Shown in pieces: positions 6,692-17,700 of a DNA stretch of 50,092 nt. A program made the translations under genes and the position numbers. Source of the DNA: Phycisphaerae bacterium (GTDB lineage: Bacteria > Planctomycetota > Phycisphaerae > SM23-33). The notes under the pieces were generated by a model. It was not told the DNA's origin. It searched no databases and saw only the letters and a list, made by a program, of their open reading frames with translations. Location: the NCBI GenBank assembly GCA_030745875.1, contig JASLNT010000077.1, forward strand, positions 1 through 50,092, read 5' to 3'. The first letter of the stretch is position 1; each line of letters begins with the position of its first letter.

Positions 6692-7537
6692 TTACTGACC
6701 CAGCCATCCGTTCAATCGCTCAACGGATTTTTTAACATTGTCCGGGCCAGCGATTTCCAGCGTGGTTCCGCCCTCGAAGCCTACATCCTTGAGAGCGTCA
6801 ATTATCGGAGGAAGCTCGATAACACCATCGCCCAGCGGGATCACCGCCATACCGCATCCGAACATCTCGCCTCGCTTGGCTTCCATCTCGGCGGGCATGT
6901 CCTTCCAGTGTACGTGGCCGATACGCTTGCCGAACGTCTTGACGTATTCGATCGGTTCTGCTCCACCCAGCCAACTGTTTCCCGTATCAAGGCAGATACC
7001 GACAGTGTCTTCGCAACCGATCTGGTCGAGCAGATCGCCCATCTTTTCGACTGAATCGGAAATCTGGCCATGCGTTTCGATGAGAATCTCCACACCAAGC
7101 TCACGAGCCCAGGCGATCGGAGTCTGCAGCTTCTCACGGATCGAGAACATCTTCTCCGACTCGGTGAGGTTGTGGCCGAACTCGGTCTTCGGATCGCCTT
7201 CAGTCGTGATAACGTGTTTTATGCCCAGCAGTGCGGCAAGGCGAACGGCCTTTACGATCTGGAACGTACCGTAGATTTCCGGGCTCGTCGCATCCAGCAG
7301 GTCAGCGTGTGCGCAGACGCTAGTGAGCGTCAGACCCGCGGCGTCGACCATGTCGCGAATCTTGCCCGGATGACTGTCCAGACTGATCGCCGCGGAAAAA
7401 CCGTATGTCCCGCCTAGAGAAGCTCCGTCGTGGCTGTCGGTGAGATCGGCGTACTTGATTCCCATCTCGGCGATGGCCTGGAATTGGCGCTCCATCGGTG
7501 TGAACGGTTCGATCAGTGCGAAACAACCAATAATCAT
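6692..7537 (-). CDS. Sugar phosphate isomerase/epimerase-like TIM-barrel protein
   Basis: A 281-residue xylose-isomerase-like TIM barrel (AP endonuclease 2 superfamily). The frame is open further upstream, but the ATG at 7537 has AGGGAG about ten bases before it and matches the start of the barrel (MIIGCFALIEPF). Metal ligands of the family are visible: Glu in EILIETHGQ, Asp in GICLDTGNSW, His in GHVHWKD and Glu in TTLEIAG. Members isomerise or epimerise sugars or inositols in the cytoplasm; there is no signal peptide here. It is divergent from the Gfo/Idh/MocA gene and upstream of the cupin gene, an arrangement suggesting a small sugar-catabolic set. Confidence 0.88.
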   Translation of the reverse strand: MIIGCFALIEPFTPMERQFQAIAEMGIKYADLTDSHDGASLGGTYGFSAAISLDSHPGKIRDMVDAAGLTLTSVCAHADLLDATSPEIYGTFQIVKAVRLAALLGIKHVITTEGDPKTEFGHNLTESEKMFSIREKLQTPIAWARELGVEILIETHGQISDSVEKMGDLLDQIGCEDTVGICLDTGNSWLGGAEPIEYVKTFGKRIGHVHWKDMPAEMEAKRGEMFGCGMAVIPLGDGVIELPPIIDALKDVGFEGGTTLEIAGPDNVKKSVERLNGWLGQ

Positions 7538-8121
7538 CTGAATTCTCCCTTCGGGTATTATTTCCGGGTGTGCGGACAAACGGCACGTCAAGCCAAGTAT
7601 TATACCTTCGTCCTGATACACAAGGCAATGATTGCTTGCTCCACGCTGCACGAAGCGTGCGACTGGTTTCTCCGTCCAAGGTCAAACAGTGTTCTCAACG
7701 CCAGCCCCCTCCCTCGCCGCTGCGACAGCAGCCATCACACCGCTGGCCGTACCGCCGTAGATGCAAACATCCGCTTTGTGGGCAGTCGGTTCCGCTGAAT
7801 AGATAGGCAGGCTCTCCAACAGCATGACCAAAAGTACTATATGGGTATGCTTCATAATACCTTGGGGGTAATTTCCCGCATTGGATCTCCGCGCTCTACC
7901 GTATCATAAGTAGTGGGGACATCAGTGTTTTTATAACTAAGATCATGACAAAACCAAGTCGCAAAAACAAGAACCTCGCATTCAGCACCATCGGCGTGAC
8001 ACCGGATGAAGTTCTTGCGAAACAAAACGGTGTCAGTTACGTTACACAGTGTACGGAAGTTAAAATCCCGAACCGAGGGTCTGAACGGCCACAAACACAA
8101 CGAGTATTTCAGGAGTTCACA
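7538..8121. other. Intergenic region between divergent sugar genes
   Basis: A 584-base stretch between the minus-strand TIM-barrel gene and the plus-strand oxidoreductase. Apart from the promoter listed at 7599-7628 I see no convincing gene, RNA or hairpin. Several open frames cross it but none has a recognisable product or codon pattern. AGGAG at 8111-8115 is the ribosome binding site of the oxidoreductase. Confidence 0.6.
7599..7628 (-). promoter_or_regulatory. Sigma70-like promoter of the TIM-barrel gene
   Basis: Minus strand: TTGCCT (7628-7623), an 18-base spacer and a perfect TATAAT (7604-7599). It would start transcription near 7592 and leave a leader of about 55 bases before the ATG at 7537. 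Confidence 0.5.
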
Positions 8122-9495
8122 ATGTCCAAGAAGACAACGGGTTTATCACGACGAACGTTTCTCAAGAGCAGTGCGGTCGCAGCCGCCATTCCGATGTTCG
8201 TTCCCAGCACGGTCTTCGGCGCCAACGATAAGATCAATGTCGCCTGGGTCGGATTCGGCAACATGGGCTGGGGCGACGTAAACAATGTCGCTCGCCATGG
8301 AACCAATATCGTCGCGCTCGCCGACGTGAACCAGAAGATCGTCAATCGCGGAACCAACAAGTTCAAGAGCGCCAAGGGCTACAAGGACTTCCGCATAATG
8401 CTCAAAGAGCAGTGCAAGAACATCGACGCTGTCGGCGTCGGCACGCCGGACCACAGTCACTTCGCCGTCGCATATATGGCCATGAGCATGAAGAAGCACA
8501 TCTACGTGCAAAAACCTCTAGCCCACTCGCTGTGGGAGATTCGCACGCTCCTGGAGCTGGCCAAGAAGCACGATCTCGTTACGCAGATGGGTAACCAGGG
8601 ACACTCCTTCGAAGGCGCACGCCTGGTCAAGGAATGGTATCAGGCCGGCCTCATCGGCGAGGTCAGAGAAGTTATCACCTGGACCGATCGCCCCAAGGGC
8701 GGATGGGGCTTCAACGGGCAGGTCCAGACCGCATTCCCCAAAGCCGAATCCATCCCCGAAGGCATGGACTGGGACTTGTGGGTCGGACCGTGCGAGAAGA
8801 AGGTTCCGTTCAGCAGGCGATTCCACCCGACTACGTGGCGCCCCTGGTGGGACTTCGGCTGCGGCGGTCTGGGCGACATCGGCTGCCACACCATCGACAC
8901 GCCGTACTGGGCAATGGATCTGGGCGCCCCGACGCGGGTCGAAGTCGAAATGCACGACAAGCCCAACAACCTCCACACGCCCAACGGTTCGGTGGTGGAT
9001 TACAAGTTCCCGGCGCGCGGAAAACAACCGGCCGTCAGCGTCAAGTGGTACGAAGGCCCCACAATGCCCAAGGCGCCGAAAGGATACGACTATCCGATCA
9101 GACGCGGCGGCGGATTGATCATGGTCGGAACCAAAGGCGGTATCTGCCATGACGGCATGCGTCCTAACAGCCCGAGGCTCTATCCGCAGGCCAACTGGAA
9201 CGACTACAAGAGCAAGGACAATGAGTCCAAGCGAGTTCCCAAGACCCTGCCTCGCGTCAAGAACGGAATCCAGGGCGACTGGATTCAGGCGATCAGAGAC
9301 GGCAAGAAATCCTGTTCCGATTTCAGCTACTCAGCCCCGCTGGCCGAGTTGATCGTTCTGGGCACGCTGGCGATCCGAACAGGCAAAGCCCTGGACTGGG
9401 ACGTCAAGACCCAGACAATCAAGGGCAACGACGCAGCCAAGGCGTTGTTCAAAATTCCAGCGAGGAAAGGCTGGCGCCCGGAAGATCTGGTCTAG
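8122..9495 (+). CDS. Tat-exported Gfo/Idh/MocA family oxidoreductase
   Basis: A 457-residue protein. The ATG at 8122 is preceded by AGGAG at 8111-8115, and a twin-arginine signal follows at once (GLSRRTFLKSSAVAAAIPMF, residues 7-26), so the longer upstream frame is not used. The Rossmann motif is VAWVGFGNMG at 40-49. The family's EKP motif appears as YVQKPLAHS. A long C-terminal domain has WWDFGCGGLGDIGCHTIDTP, typical of the large exported planctomycete subfamily. Family members use NAD(P) to oxidise, epimerise or hydrolyse sugars and glycosides; exported members carry the cofactor with them through Tat. The substrate is unknown. It converges on the GH127 gene with a shared terminator between them. 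Confidence 0.9.
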   Translation: MSKKTTGLSRRTFLKSSAVAAAIPMFVPSTVFGANDKINVAWVGFGNMGWGDVNNVARHGTNIVALADVNQKIVNRGTNKFKSAKGYKDFRIMLKEQCKNIDAVGVGTPDHSHFAVAYMAMSMKKHIYVQKPLAHSLWEIRTLLELAKKHDLVTQMGNQGHSFEGARLVKEWYQAGLIGEVREVITWTDRPKGGWGFNGQVQTAFPKAESIPEGMDWDLWVGPCEKKVPFSRRFHPTTWRPWWDFGCGGLGDIGCHTIDTPYWAMDLGAPTRVEVEMHDKPNNLHTPNGSVVDYKFPARGKQPAVSVKWYEGPTMPKAPKGYDYPIRRGGGLIMVGTKGGICHDGMRPNSPRLYPQANWNDYKSKDNESKRVPKTLPRVKNGIQGDWIQAIRDGKKSCSDFSYSAPLAELIVLGTLAIRTGKALDWDVKTQTIKGNDAAKALFKIPARKGWRPEDLV

Positions 9496-9521
9496 AAGAA
9501 CCACATAGAAATGAATAATAC

Positions 9522-9555
9522 AGGGCCAGTTCTTATACCTATAAGAGCTGGCCCT
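9522..9555. terminator. Bidirectional hairpin terminator between convergent genes
   Basis: AGGGCCAGTTCTTATA (9522-9537) pairs with TATAAGAGCTGGCCCT (9540-9555) across a 2-base spacer, with a single mismatched position. It lies between the stop of the oxidoreductase (9495) and the stop of the GH127 gene (9564) and probably ends transcripts from both sides. Confidence 0.75.
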
Positions 9556-9563
9556 GATTCGTA

Positions 9564-11540
9564 TTACTTGTTTGTCGCTTTGGTGTCCAGTCGGCGATAC
9601 AAGGACCCGTCCCACGAGCCGAGATTCGCGTCGGGCTTCAAATCCTTCTGCCGCACCCAAACTGACATCGGTGTTTCCTTGCGATAGGCTCGGGCGAAAT
9701 ACGGAATCGCCGTAATCGTCCTGCCTCGGTCGTCTTTGGCGACAATGGCGTCAACCGTCATGCCCTTGGTGATTTCCTTCGGTTCGGTCTTGAGCTGCTG
9801 GGCTGCGGCGAGCACCAATTGGGAGGTTCCCTTCGCGGTAGCTTTGGGGGAATCGAGCCCTTCAAAACAATAGACCAGCGGGCCGCGCATAAGCGCTATG
9901 CGCCCTTGATCGGCTTTGACCTTCGGGTGAGCGATCATCCGCACGACGGGCATATCGCAATCGAGCGTAATTTCACCCTTCTCGCTACTGCACACGAAAA
10001 TGGCGTACCCCTTCTCGATTCTAGGAGTAATCGGTTTCCCATTGAACGACCAAGCCGGCTTGACGCACCAGTCAGGCACGCGAACTCGGATTCTCGGATT
10101 GGCGGTGCGCTTGGCTGAGTCCCTCATATCCGTAAGTTTATAGGCTATATTCACCTTCCCGTCGCGTGGGTATCTGGTCTTCTGCGTGATCGTCAACATA
10201 TCGCCGGTCAGAAAGAACGTCGCTCGCCCCGAGGCAAACAGGTTTACGTATATATCGCCTTTGGCCTGATTAGCGGAGTACATATAGGTGGGAATTCGCG
10301 GGAAGAAGCGAACCACATTCGTCGGACAACAGGGACATCCGAACCAAGGCACGCGCGCCCTGCCGCGGGGAGTATCGAGCGGATTCGGGTAGTAGAAACG
10401 ATCTCCCGACAGCGAAACCCCGGAAAGAAAACCATTGTAGAGCGTTCTCTCCATGAGATTGATGTACTTCGCGTCGCCTGTAGCGAGAAACATCCGATGA
10501 TTCCAGAGAACATACGCTATAGCTGCGCACGTTTCGCAATACGCTTTGTCGTTCGGCAGGTCGTACGCGGCGCCGAACCCCTCGCGATGACCCCGGTGAC
10601 CGGCGCTTCCGGTGATGTACGTTCTCTTGAGTGCGATGTTTTCCCATTTTCTGCATGCCAGGTCCATCAACGCCTTGTCACCAGACATCTGCGCAACATC
10701 AACCATTCCGGCGTACAGATAAAACATCGCCACCACATGCCCCACCGCATCGTCGTCCGCTAGCGCCGGGCGCCCGTGCGACCAAGTGGTTTTGACGGTC
10801 TTGGCTTTTTCGATCAGGTATTTCGCCAGGCGAAGACACCTGGCGTCTCCGGTAGCGCGGTAGAGTCGCATCAATCCTATCTCGATCTCAGGATGCCCCG
10901 ATGGGATATCGTACTTCTTGCCCGGTCCATGAGACGAATCGATGCAATCGACAACTCTGTTGGCGACTTTCAAAGCGTCTTTATCGCCCGTGTTTTCATA
11001 ATGCTGCACGGCCATCTCAAGCAGGTGTCCCATGCTGTAGGTCTCGGTGTAGCGGGAAATCGCAGCCGAGAAGGGTTTGTAGTCTTTCTTGTAGAGTTGG
11101 AGATATGGGAAGATAAACCCGTCGTCGTCCTGGGCTCCGGCGACGAGTTTGATGAATTCGTCGATCTGTTTCTTCGCACCGGCCATGGCGGCTGCATCCC
11201 AGCCTGTTCTATGGATCCGCGCCAAGGCCTCAAACGTCTTGTAGGCGTCCGAACAACCCCACGGGTTGTTCTTGTAACGCCCCTCTTTCTTGCTCCCGTT
11301 CAAGGCGCGGAACATCCCGATCACGCCGGTCTCTTCGAGTTTCTTCAGGCAGTGCGGAATACCCGCCTGGCAATTCGCATTGAGTCTCGGAACCCAGAAT
11401 GAATCGCTCAACAACACCCGATCATCAGAAACCGCGTTGATCGGGTAATCCTTTTCAAAGTGTATTGGCTTCGGCGATGCACCAATAGCGACCTGGGATA
11501 TCACGAATAATATCAGGCAGGAAACAATCGCTTTTTTCAT
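9564..11540 (-). CDS. Glycoside hydrolase family 127-like beta-L-arabinofuranosidase
   Basis: A 658-residue secreted protein. The ATG at 11540 opens a clear signal peptide (MKKAIVSCLILFVISQVAIGA); the longer frame upstream overlaps the previous gene and is rejected. The catalytic features of GH127 (DUF1680) are all present: YCETCAAIAYVLWNHRM supplies the Glu and first Cys, and GCPCCPTNVVRFFPRI the Cys-Cys pair. In the characterised enzyme these bind zinc and Cys is the nucleophile. An alpha/alpha barrel of about 400 residues is followed by beta domains. It releases L-arabinofuranose from arabinan-type glycans, probably in the periplasm. It starts 16 bases after the upstream gene, so it is the third gene of an operon with the two HzsA-like proteins. 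Confidence 0.9.
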   Translation of the reverse strand: MKKAIVSCLILFVISQVAIGASPKPIHFEKDYPINAVSDDRVLLSDSFWVPRLNANCQAGIPHCLKKLEETGVIGMFRALNGSKKEGRYKNNPWGCSDAYKTFEALARIHRTGWDAAAMAGAKKQIDEFIKLVAGAQDDDGFIFPYLQLYKKDYKPFSAAISRYTETYSMGHLLEMAVQHYENTGDKDALKVANRVVDCIDSSHGPGKKYDIPSGHPEIEIGLMRLYRATGDARCLRLAKYLIEKAKTVKTTWSHGRPALADDDAVGHVVAMFYLYAGMVDVAQMSGDKALMDLACRKWENIALKRTYITGSAGHRGHREGFGAAYDLPNDKAYCETCAAIAYVLWNHRMFLATGDAKYINLMERTLYNGFLSGVSLSGDRFYYPNPLDTPRGRARVPWFGCPCCPTNVVRFFPRIPTYMYSANQAKGDIYVNLFASGRATFFLTGDMLTITQKTRYPRDGKVNIAYKLTDMRDSAKRTANPRIRVRVPDWCVKPAWSFNGKPITPRIEKGYAIFVCSSEKGEITLDCDMPVVRMIAHPKVKADQGRIALMRGPLVYCFEGLDSPKATAKGTSQLVLAAAQQLKTEPKEITKGMTVDAIVAKDDRGRTITAIPYFARAYRKETPMSVWVRQKDLKPDANLGSWDGSLYRRLDTKATNK

Positions 11541-11556
11541 GCTAAGTTCACTCGCT

Positions 11557-14500
11557 CTACTCGATAATAATGCGGAAGCCGACGTTGTAGACTTTCTGGT
11601 GCGCCTCGTACGGCAGGCGGTGTGACGAGGTCGCGTGTTTGGGTCGATCGTACCACGATCCGCCGCGGACAGTTCGCTTGCCCGGCGCCTTCGTTGCGTT
11701 TCGCCCATCGTTGTCCTTGTATGGATACGCCTTGTAGACCGACCGCGTCCACTCGGCCGCGTTCCCGTGCATATCGTACAAGCCCCAGGCGTTCGGCGGG
11801 AATTTGCCTGATGGAGCCGAAACGCGATACCCGTCGCTAATCGATTCTATTGCCGGACGCCACGGAGGAATTACGCGATGGCTGGTTCGGCGTAGATTCT
11901 TGTCCGCTAAATTCGCCAGTTTTGCAAAGTTTGTGTCTGTCGGGCCGTACGACATCGCCGTCCCCGATCCGGCGCGGCAGGCGTATTCCCACTGCGCCTC
12001 GGTCGGCAGCGTGACAGATCTTCCCGTCTTCTTCGCCAGCCAATCGCAGAACGCCATGGCTTCGTTCCAGGAGACCCGACACACCGGCTGGATCGGAGTG
12101 TTGAGCGGATTGCCCCTGGCCTTGGAACTGAAGTGCAGGAAGTCAGTGTGCTCGAGGCGAGAATCGTGTTTCGGGGCGAACCTGGCGTATTGTGCGTTGG
12201 TGACCTCCAGCGAGCCCATCCAGAATCCCTTTTCTATCGCGGTCCCAGTCTGCGGAAGCTCGTCGCGGAAACCGGTAGTGCTTCCCATGACAAACTCACC
12301 AGCCGGGATCCAGACCAGATCGAGCTTGACTCCATCGCCCAAATCGAGGCTCATCTTGTTTGTATTCAGAGCATTCTGCATTTTGGCGGCTTGTTCCGCA
12401 GAGAAGGGCCAGCCCTTTGCGGTAGTTTTCCGCGGAGCGGGGGCGGGAGTCGCCGCCGGTATGATTGGAGTCGCTTTCTTCACCGCGGCGGCAATTTCTT
12501 CGGGGTCCTCGTCGATGCTCGCGTAGAGCTTCAGCATCGCGCGGCGGCGATTTCGCTGGTTGATAACTTTTCTCTCGCCGACGATCTCCCGCCAGGTTCC
12601 GTGGGCCGGCGTGTTCAGATCGATCCACGTTACAATGCGATCCCACGCCTCTGTTGGGAGCTTCACGTTGTGATGGCCCTTCTCGATCATCTGAACCAGA
12701 GCGGTGGTGCTTGCGTGGACTTCGTAGGGCTCCAGCATGTGCATGTCGCCCTCCATGGTTATCCCACGGACGTACGAACGCAGGGCCAGGTAAGACGGCG
12801 TGAATTGCGTTCCTCCCTGGCGTACGGCCGGGCGTGCGATGAAGTCGGGGATCTTCTTCCCGTCTTTGCGGGGCTTTCCGTCATGGCATCCGACGCAATA
12901 CTTGTCGAGCACCGGCTGGACCTCGCGTTTGAAGCTGAAACCGCGCGTCGGTCCGTACCAGGCGGTGATCTCCGATGGCTTTTGCCCTGCGGCGATGGTG
13001 CGTTTGGTTGGCGGGGCGTCGTTCTGGCGTTCGTGGCATCCGATGCACGACTGGGTCTCTCCGGGCATTGCAGTGGCCCACGATCGCATTATCGCTATCG
13101 CCCTTCCGTCTGAATCCAGCGGCTGCATCGAGATCGGCGTATTGGCCGGTATGCGGAACATCGCCGATCCGTCGGACTCCACCGGAACCGTACCGAGAAC
13201 GCGTTTGATGTCCCAAGGCCCGTCGAGGCCTACGCGATTCGACTGCCCACCCATACCGTGATAGGAATACTGGTAAGTGAATACTCGCAACTTCTTGACC
13301 GAACCTTTCGGTACGCCTTTAAGTCCGCGCCCGCTGTAGACGTCGGCCATGTACATAATGGCGTCTTTCCGGCTGGGGTCGACTCGCGAGGGGATAACCG
13401 GCGGAGTGGTCGTCTTGCGGAACGGGATCGGCTCGAAGAGTACGTATCCGGGCTCCTGCTTGAGCAGCAGCATGTTGTCGAACACGTCGACCAGATAGAT
13501 TCCCCACTCGGAGCGACTGGTCGGCTGGGACGAAACGATGAAGTATTTCTCGCTCAGCGGGTATGGGTGCAGGAATTTTGGCCAACTTCTCCCGACCAGT
13601 CCGTCGAGGATGACAGGTTTGACCTTCTTTTCGTATCCCGGTATTCGCTGTATCACACCGTCGGCTTCGAAGCGCCCCTTGGCCGTATCGAACAGGATCA
13701 TCTCGCCCATGCGGCGCGAGTCGTGATGCCCGCCGATAATACCGGTAAACTTGGTCGAACTGCCCGGAATCGGGCGGGCGAAGAACGTCGAGTTAGGCCA
13801 GTACGAGCTTCCGCCGTAATACTCCTTCTGGTCCGTCCCGTCGGGGTTCATGTGAAACAGAATCCGCGAGACGAAGTGCGGCAGATCAGAGTATTCCCAT
13901 CGGAGGAAGAGCACCCGCCCGTTGTTCAGGACGGTCGGGCACCAGTTGTGCTCCTGGTCGAAGGTCAGGCGGCGGATCTTACCCGATTTGGTCTCGAGGA
14001 GATACAGGTTGCTGACGTGTGATGAACCGGTTACGCACGGTACGCCGATGAACGGCGCGGTCGAATTGAACATGACGTTCCCGTCGGGCAGATAGCAGGC
14101 GTCGTAGTTCAAGACGTCCTTTTGCATAATCAGCGGAAGCTCCCGCAGGCCCGAACCGTCAGATTTGATCTCGCAGACCTGCCATCGACCGTTCGATCCG
14201 GAGCCATTGGAAAACAGCATGCGATCGCCGTCAAAGTGCAGATCGACATCGCCGACGAACCGCCCGCCTTCAGGCTTGAACAACGTCTTGATCTCGCCCT
14301 TGGGGGACACCGGCGACATTACGGCGATCTCGTTGTCGAATCCCGTACCGCGAATCGACGAATTTCCCAGCCAGTTGTTCACCAGGCCCATGTTCCTCTT
14401 ACCGCGACGCACCAACAGCAGCTTGTCGAAGTTCAGCAGCGGATTCGCCAAAAGCGCCTCTTGACGGAGAGTTTCAAACTGCTTAACTAGTTCGGGCGTT

Positions 14501-14739
14501 TCCTTGCCCGCAGCAAGTTGCGCAGCGATAGCGTCCAATCGCTTGAGATACGACGCACCCCTGGAGTACTTCGCTCCGTTACCGACCGTCAGATCGCGAA
14601 TCGCCAGCCGCAACGGCTCGATTGCTATCTTCGATTGCAATGGTTTGAGTCGCCTGGGTTTAGCGTAGACCGGACATGCCGTCAATACGCACATCAGCAA
14701 CAAACATAGCGATGGTCCGGCGAGGGCTTTTCGCAGCAT
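11557..14739 (-). CDS. HzsA-like di-haem propeller protein with C-terminal FGE-like domain (shorter paralogue)
   Basis: A 1060-residue exported protein with a signal peptide (MLRKALAGPSLCLLLMCVL). Residues about 130-540 look like a PD40-type beta-propeller (LYLLETKSGKIRRLTFDQEH, YIVSSQPTSRSEWGIYLVD-like blades) similar to the middle part of hydrazine synthase alpha subunit. Two c-type haem motifs follow: CIGCH at 565-569 and CVGCH at 615-619. From about 795 there is a formylglycine-generating-enzyme-like domain (WIPAGEFVMGS, LPTEAQWEYACRAG, GLYDMHGNAAEWTRS, TVRGGSWYDRP). The Cys pair needed for sulfatase activation is missing after RGGS. It starts 17 bases after the paralogue, with GGAGA before the ATG. 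A substrate-binding or electron-transfer role in the periplasm is an inference. Confidence 0.85.
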   Translation of the reverse strand: MLRKALAGPSLCLLLMCVLTACPVYAKPRRLKPLQSKIAIEPLRLAIRDLTVGNGAKYSRGASYLKRLDAIAAQLAAGKETPELVKQFETLRQEALLANPLLNFDKLLLVRRGKRNMGLVNNWLGNSSIRGTGFDNEIAVMSPVSPKGEIKTLFKPEGGRFVGDVDLHFDGDRMLFSNGSGSNGRWQVCEIKSDGSGLRELPLIMQKDVLNYDACYLPDGNVMFNSTAPFIGVPCVTGSSHVSNLYLLETKSGKIRRLTFDQEHNWCPTVLNNGRVLFLRWEYSDLPHFVSRILFHMNPDGTDQKEYYGGSSYWPNSTFFARPIPGSSTKFTGIIGGHHDSRRMGEMILFDTAKGRFEADGVIQRIPGYEKKVKPVILDGLVGRSWPKFLHPYPLSEKYFIVSSQPTSRSEWGIYLVDVFDNMLLLKQEPGYVLFEPIPFRKTTTPPVIPSRVDPSRKDAIMYMADVYSGRGLKGVPKGSVKKLRVFTYQYSYHGMGGQSNRVGLDGPWDIKRVLGTVPVESDGSAMFRIPANTPISMQPLDSDGRAIAIMRSWATAMPGETQSCIGCHERQNDAPPTKRTIAAGQKPSEITAWYGPTRGFSFKREVQPVLDKYCVGCHDGKPRKDGKKIPDFIARPAVRQGGTQFTPSYLALRSYVRGITMEGDMHMLEPYEVHASTTALVQMIEKGHHNVKLPTEAWDRIVTWIDLNTPAHGTWREIVGERKVINQRNRRRAMLKLYASIDEDPEEIAAAVKKATPIIPAATPAPAPRKTTAKGWPFSAEQAAKMQNALNTNKMSLDLGDGVKLDLVWIPAGEFVMGSTTGFRDELPQTGTAIEKGFWMGSLEVTNAQYARFAPKHDSRLEHTDFLHFSSKARGNPLNTPIQPVCRVSWNEAMAFCDWLAKKTGRSVTLPTEAQWEYACRAGSGTAMSYGPTDTNFAKLANLADKNLRRTSHRVIPPWRPAIESISDGYRVSAPSGKFPPNAWGLYDMHGNAAEWTRSVYKAYPYKDNDGRNATKAPGKRTVRGGSWYDRPKHATSSHRLPYEAHQKVYNVGFRIIIE

Positions 14740-14756
14740 CTTATGTCTCCGACGGC

Positions 14757-17700
14757 TTATTCCGATTCGACAACAACGCGGAAGCCAACGTTATAGACCT
14801 TCTGGTGGGCCTCGTATTTTAGGCGGAACGACGAAGTAGCATGTTTGGGTCGGTCAAACCATGACCCGCCTCGCACTGTCCGCTTGGCCGATCCGGTAAG
14901 CGTATTTCGCCCATCGTCGTCCTTGTACGGATACGGTTTATACGCCGATCGCGTCCACTCAGCGACGTTGCCGTGCATGTCATGCACGGCCCATGCATTG
15001 GGCTTGAATCCGCCCGCAGCCGCCGAGACGCGGTGTCCATCGTTGACCGATTCGATCGCAGGTTTCCACGGAGGCACGGCTCCTACGGGCAATCCCCAGC
15101 CGAGTTTGTCCATCTTCCGCAAACTGCTGTCGGCCAGGTTCGCCAGCTTTGCAAAATCCGTGTCGACAGGGCCGTACGACATCGACCCCGCCGATCCGGC
15201 CCGGCAGGCGTATTCCCACTGTGCCTCGGTCGGCAGGGTTACGGTATTGCCCGCCTTCTTCGAAAGCCACTGGCAGAACTTCACCGCATTGTTCCAGGAC
15301 ACGCGGCAGACCGGTTGGGTCCGTCCGTTCACCGGATAACCCCTTTCACGAGTACTGAATTGCAGAAAATCTCCATGTTCCAACCGGGAATTGTGTTTCG
15401 GATCGAACTGGGCGTATTGGGCGTTGGTGACTTCCAGAGAACCTATCCAGAAGCCCTTTTCGATTGCGACTTTGGCGCGAGGCCATTCGTCGCGATCGCC
15501 CGTCAAGCTTCCCATCACAAACTCACCGGCAGGAATCCAAACCAAGTCGAGTTTGATCCGATCACCCAGATCAACGCTCATGTTATTCTTGGCCCGCGCG
15601 TTCTGCATTTTGGCAGCCTGTTCGGGGGTGAAGGGCCAACCCTTAGCGGTGATTTCCTGCGGCTTTGCTTTGGGAAGTTTGGCGGGAATTATCGGGGTCG
15701 GCTTTTTTGTCTCCGGGCCGATATATTCGAGATCGTCGTCAATGCTCGCGTAGAGTTTCAGCATCGCCAGACGACGAGCACGCTGGTTGCTTACCGGCCT
15801 TTCGCCGACCACTTCCAGCCAACTTCCGTGGGCTGGCGTATTAAGGTCTATCCAGGTGATTATCCGGTCCCAGGCCTCGGCGTCGAGCTTCACGTTGTTG
15901 TGCCCCTTATCGAGCATCTGCACCAGCGCCGTTGATGATGCATGGAACTCATAGGGTTCCAGCATGTGCATGTCACTTTCGATTGTCGCTGCGCGCACGT
16001 ACGACCTCAACGCCATGTATGATGGCGTGAACTTTGTTCCTTTGTTGTAGGCGCCGCTGGCCGCCTTGGGATGTACGGGATCGCGAGCAGTGAAATCCGG
16101 GATGGTCTTTTTGTCTTTCCGCGGTTTTCCGTCATGGCAGCCGACACAGTACTTATCGAGCACTGGCTGGACTTCGCGTTTGAAACTGAAGCCTCGCGGA
16201 ACCCCGTACCAAGGGGCGATCTCCGATGGTTTCCGTCTGGAAGCCGCCGTCGGGGTTGTCCCAGGCGCGTCGTTTTGCGATTCGTGACAACCGATGCAAG
16301 CCTGAGTTTCGCCCGGCATGACGGTGGCCCAAGAACGCATCAGGGCGATCGCCCTTCCATCGGCGTCCAGCGGTTGGACTGAAATCGGCGTGTTGGCGGG
16401 CACGGTGAACAGCGCAGAACCATCGGCCTCGACCGGAACCGTCCCCATGATGCGTTTCACATCCCACGGCCCGTCGAGCCCAACTCGGTTGATCTGCCCG
16501 CCCATACCATGATAGGCGAACTGGTAGCTGAAGATTCGCAGCTTCTTGACCGCGCCCTTGGGCACGCCTTCGAGCCCGCGTCCACCGTACACATCGGTCA
16601 TGTACATGACCCCGTCTTTCCGCGTTGTATCGATCCGCGAGGCGATAAGCTGCGGGCGCGGCGTCTTGCGGAATGGGATTGGCTCGAAAAGTAAACCTCC
16701 GGGCGTCTCTTTCAGCAGCAGCATGTTGTCGAATACGTCTACAAGGTATATCCCCCACCGCGAGCGACTCCTCGGCTGGGCCGCAACGATGAAGTACTTG
16801 TCGCTGAGCGGATACGGATGCAGAAACTTAGGCCAACTCCTCTTGACCAAACCGTCCAGGATGATCGGCTCGACTTTCTTCCCGTGTCCGGGAATTCGCT
16901 GTATAACGCCATCTGCCTCGAAACGTCCCTTAGCGGTGTCGAATAGGATAAGTTCGCCCATACGATGCGTGTCGTGATGACCGCTGATGACACCGACGAA
17001 TTTCGTGGTGTCGCCCGGGATCGGGCGGGCGAAGAACGTCGAGTTAGGCCAATACGAATTGCTGCCGTAGTACTCCTTCTGGTCCGTCCCGTCTGGATTC
17101 ATGTGGAACAGTATTCGCGAGACGTAGTGCGGAATGTCGCAGTACTCCCATCGCAGGTAGAGCACTCGCCCATTGTTCAGGACCGTCGGGCACCAGTTGT
17201 GGTCCTGGTCAAAGGTCAGGCGGCGGATCTTGCCAGAAGCACTTTCCAGCAGATACAGATTCGTCACGTGCGAGGATCCCTTGACGCACGGAACGCCGAT
17301 AAAGGGCGCCGTCGACGAGAATATGACGTTCTTGTCAGGCAGATAGCAGGCGTCGTAATTGTTAACGTCCTTTTCTTTGATCAGCGGAAGCTCGCGAAGG
17401 TTCTTACCATTCGCGTCGATTTCGCACACCTGCCATCTTCCATTCGATCCGGATCCCATCGAGAACAGCATCTTGTCGGCGGCGAACTCAAGATCCACGT
17501 CCCCAACAAAACGCCCGCCTTCAGGCTTGAACAGCGTCTTAAGTTCGCCTTCGGGAGAGACCGGCGACAGGACAGCAATCTCGTTGTCGTAGCCCGTGCC
17601 TCGCATAGAAGAATTACTCTGCCAATTCGCCACAAGCCCCGGTTTCTTTCGACGTACCACCAGCAGCTTGTCAAAGTTCAGCAGCGGATTGGCCAGCAGC

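Noticed and set aside
11541..11708. A 56-codon extension of the GH127 protein
   Set aside because: It overlaps the end of the upstream HzsA-like gene, and a signal peptide begins exactly at the ATG at 11540.
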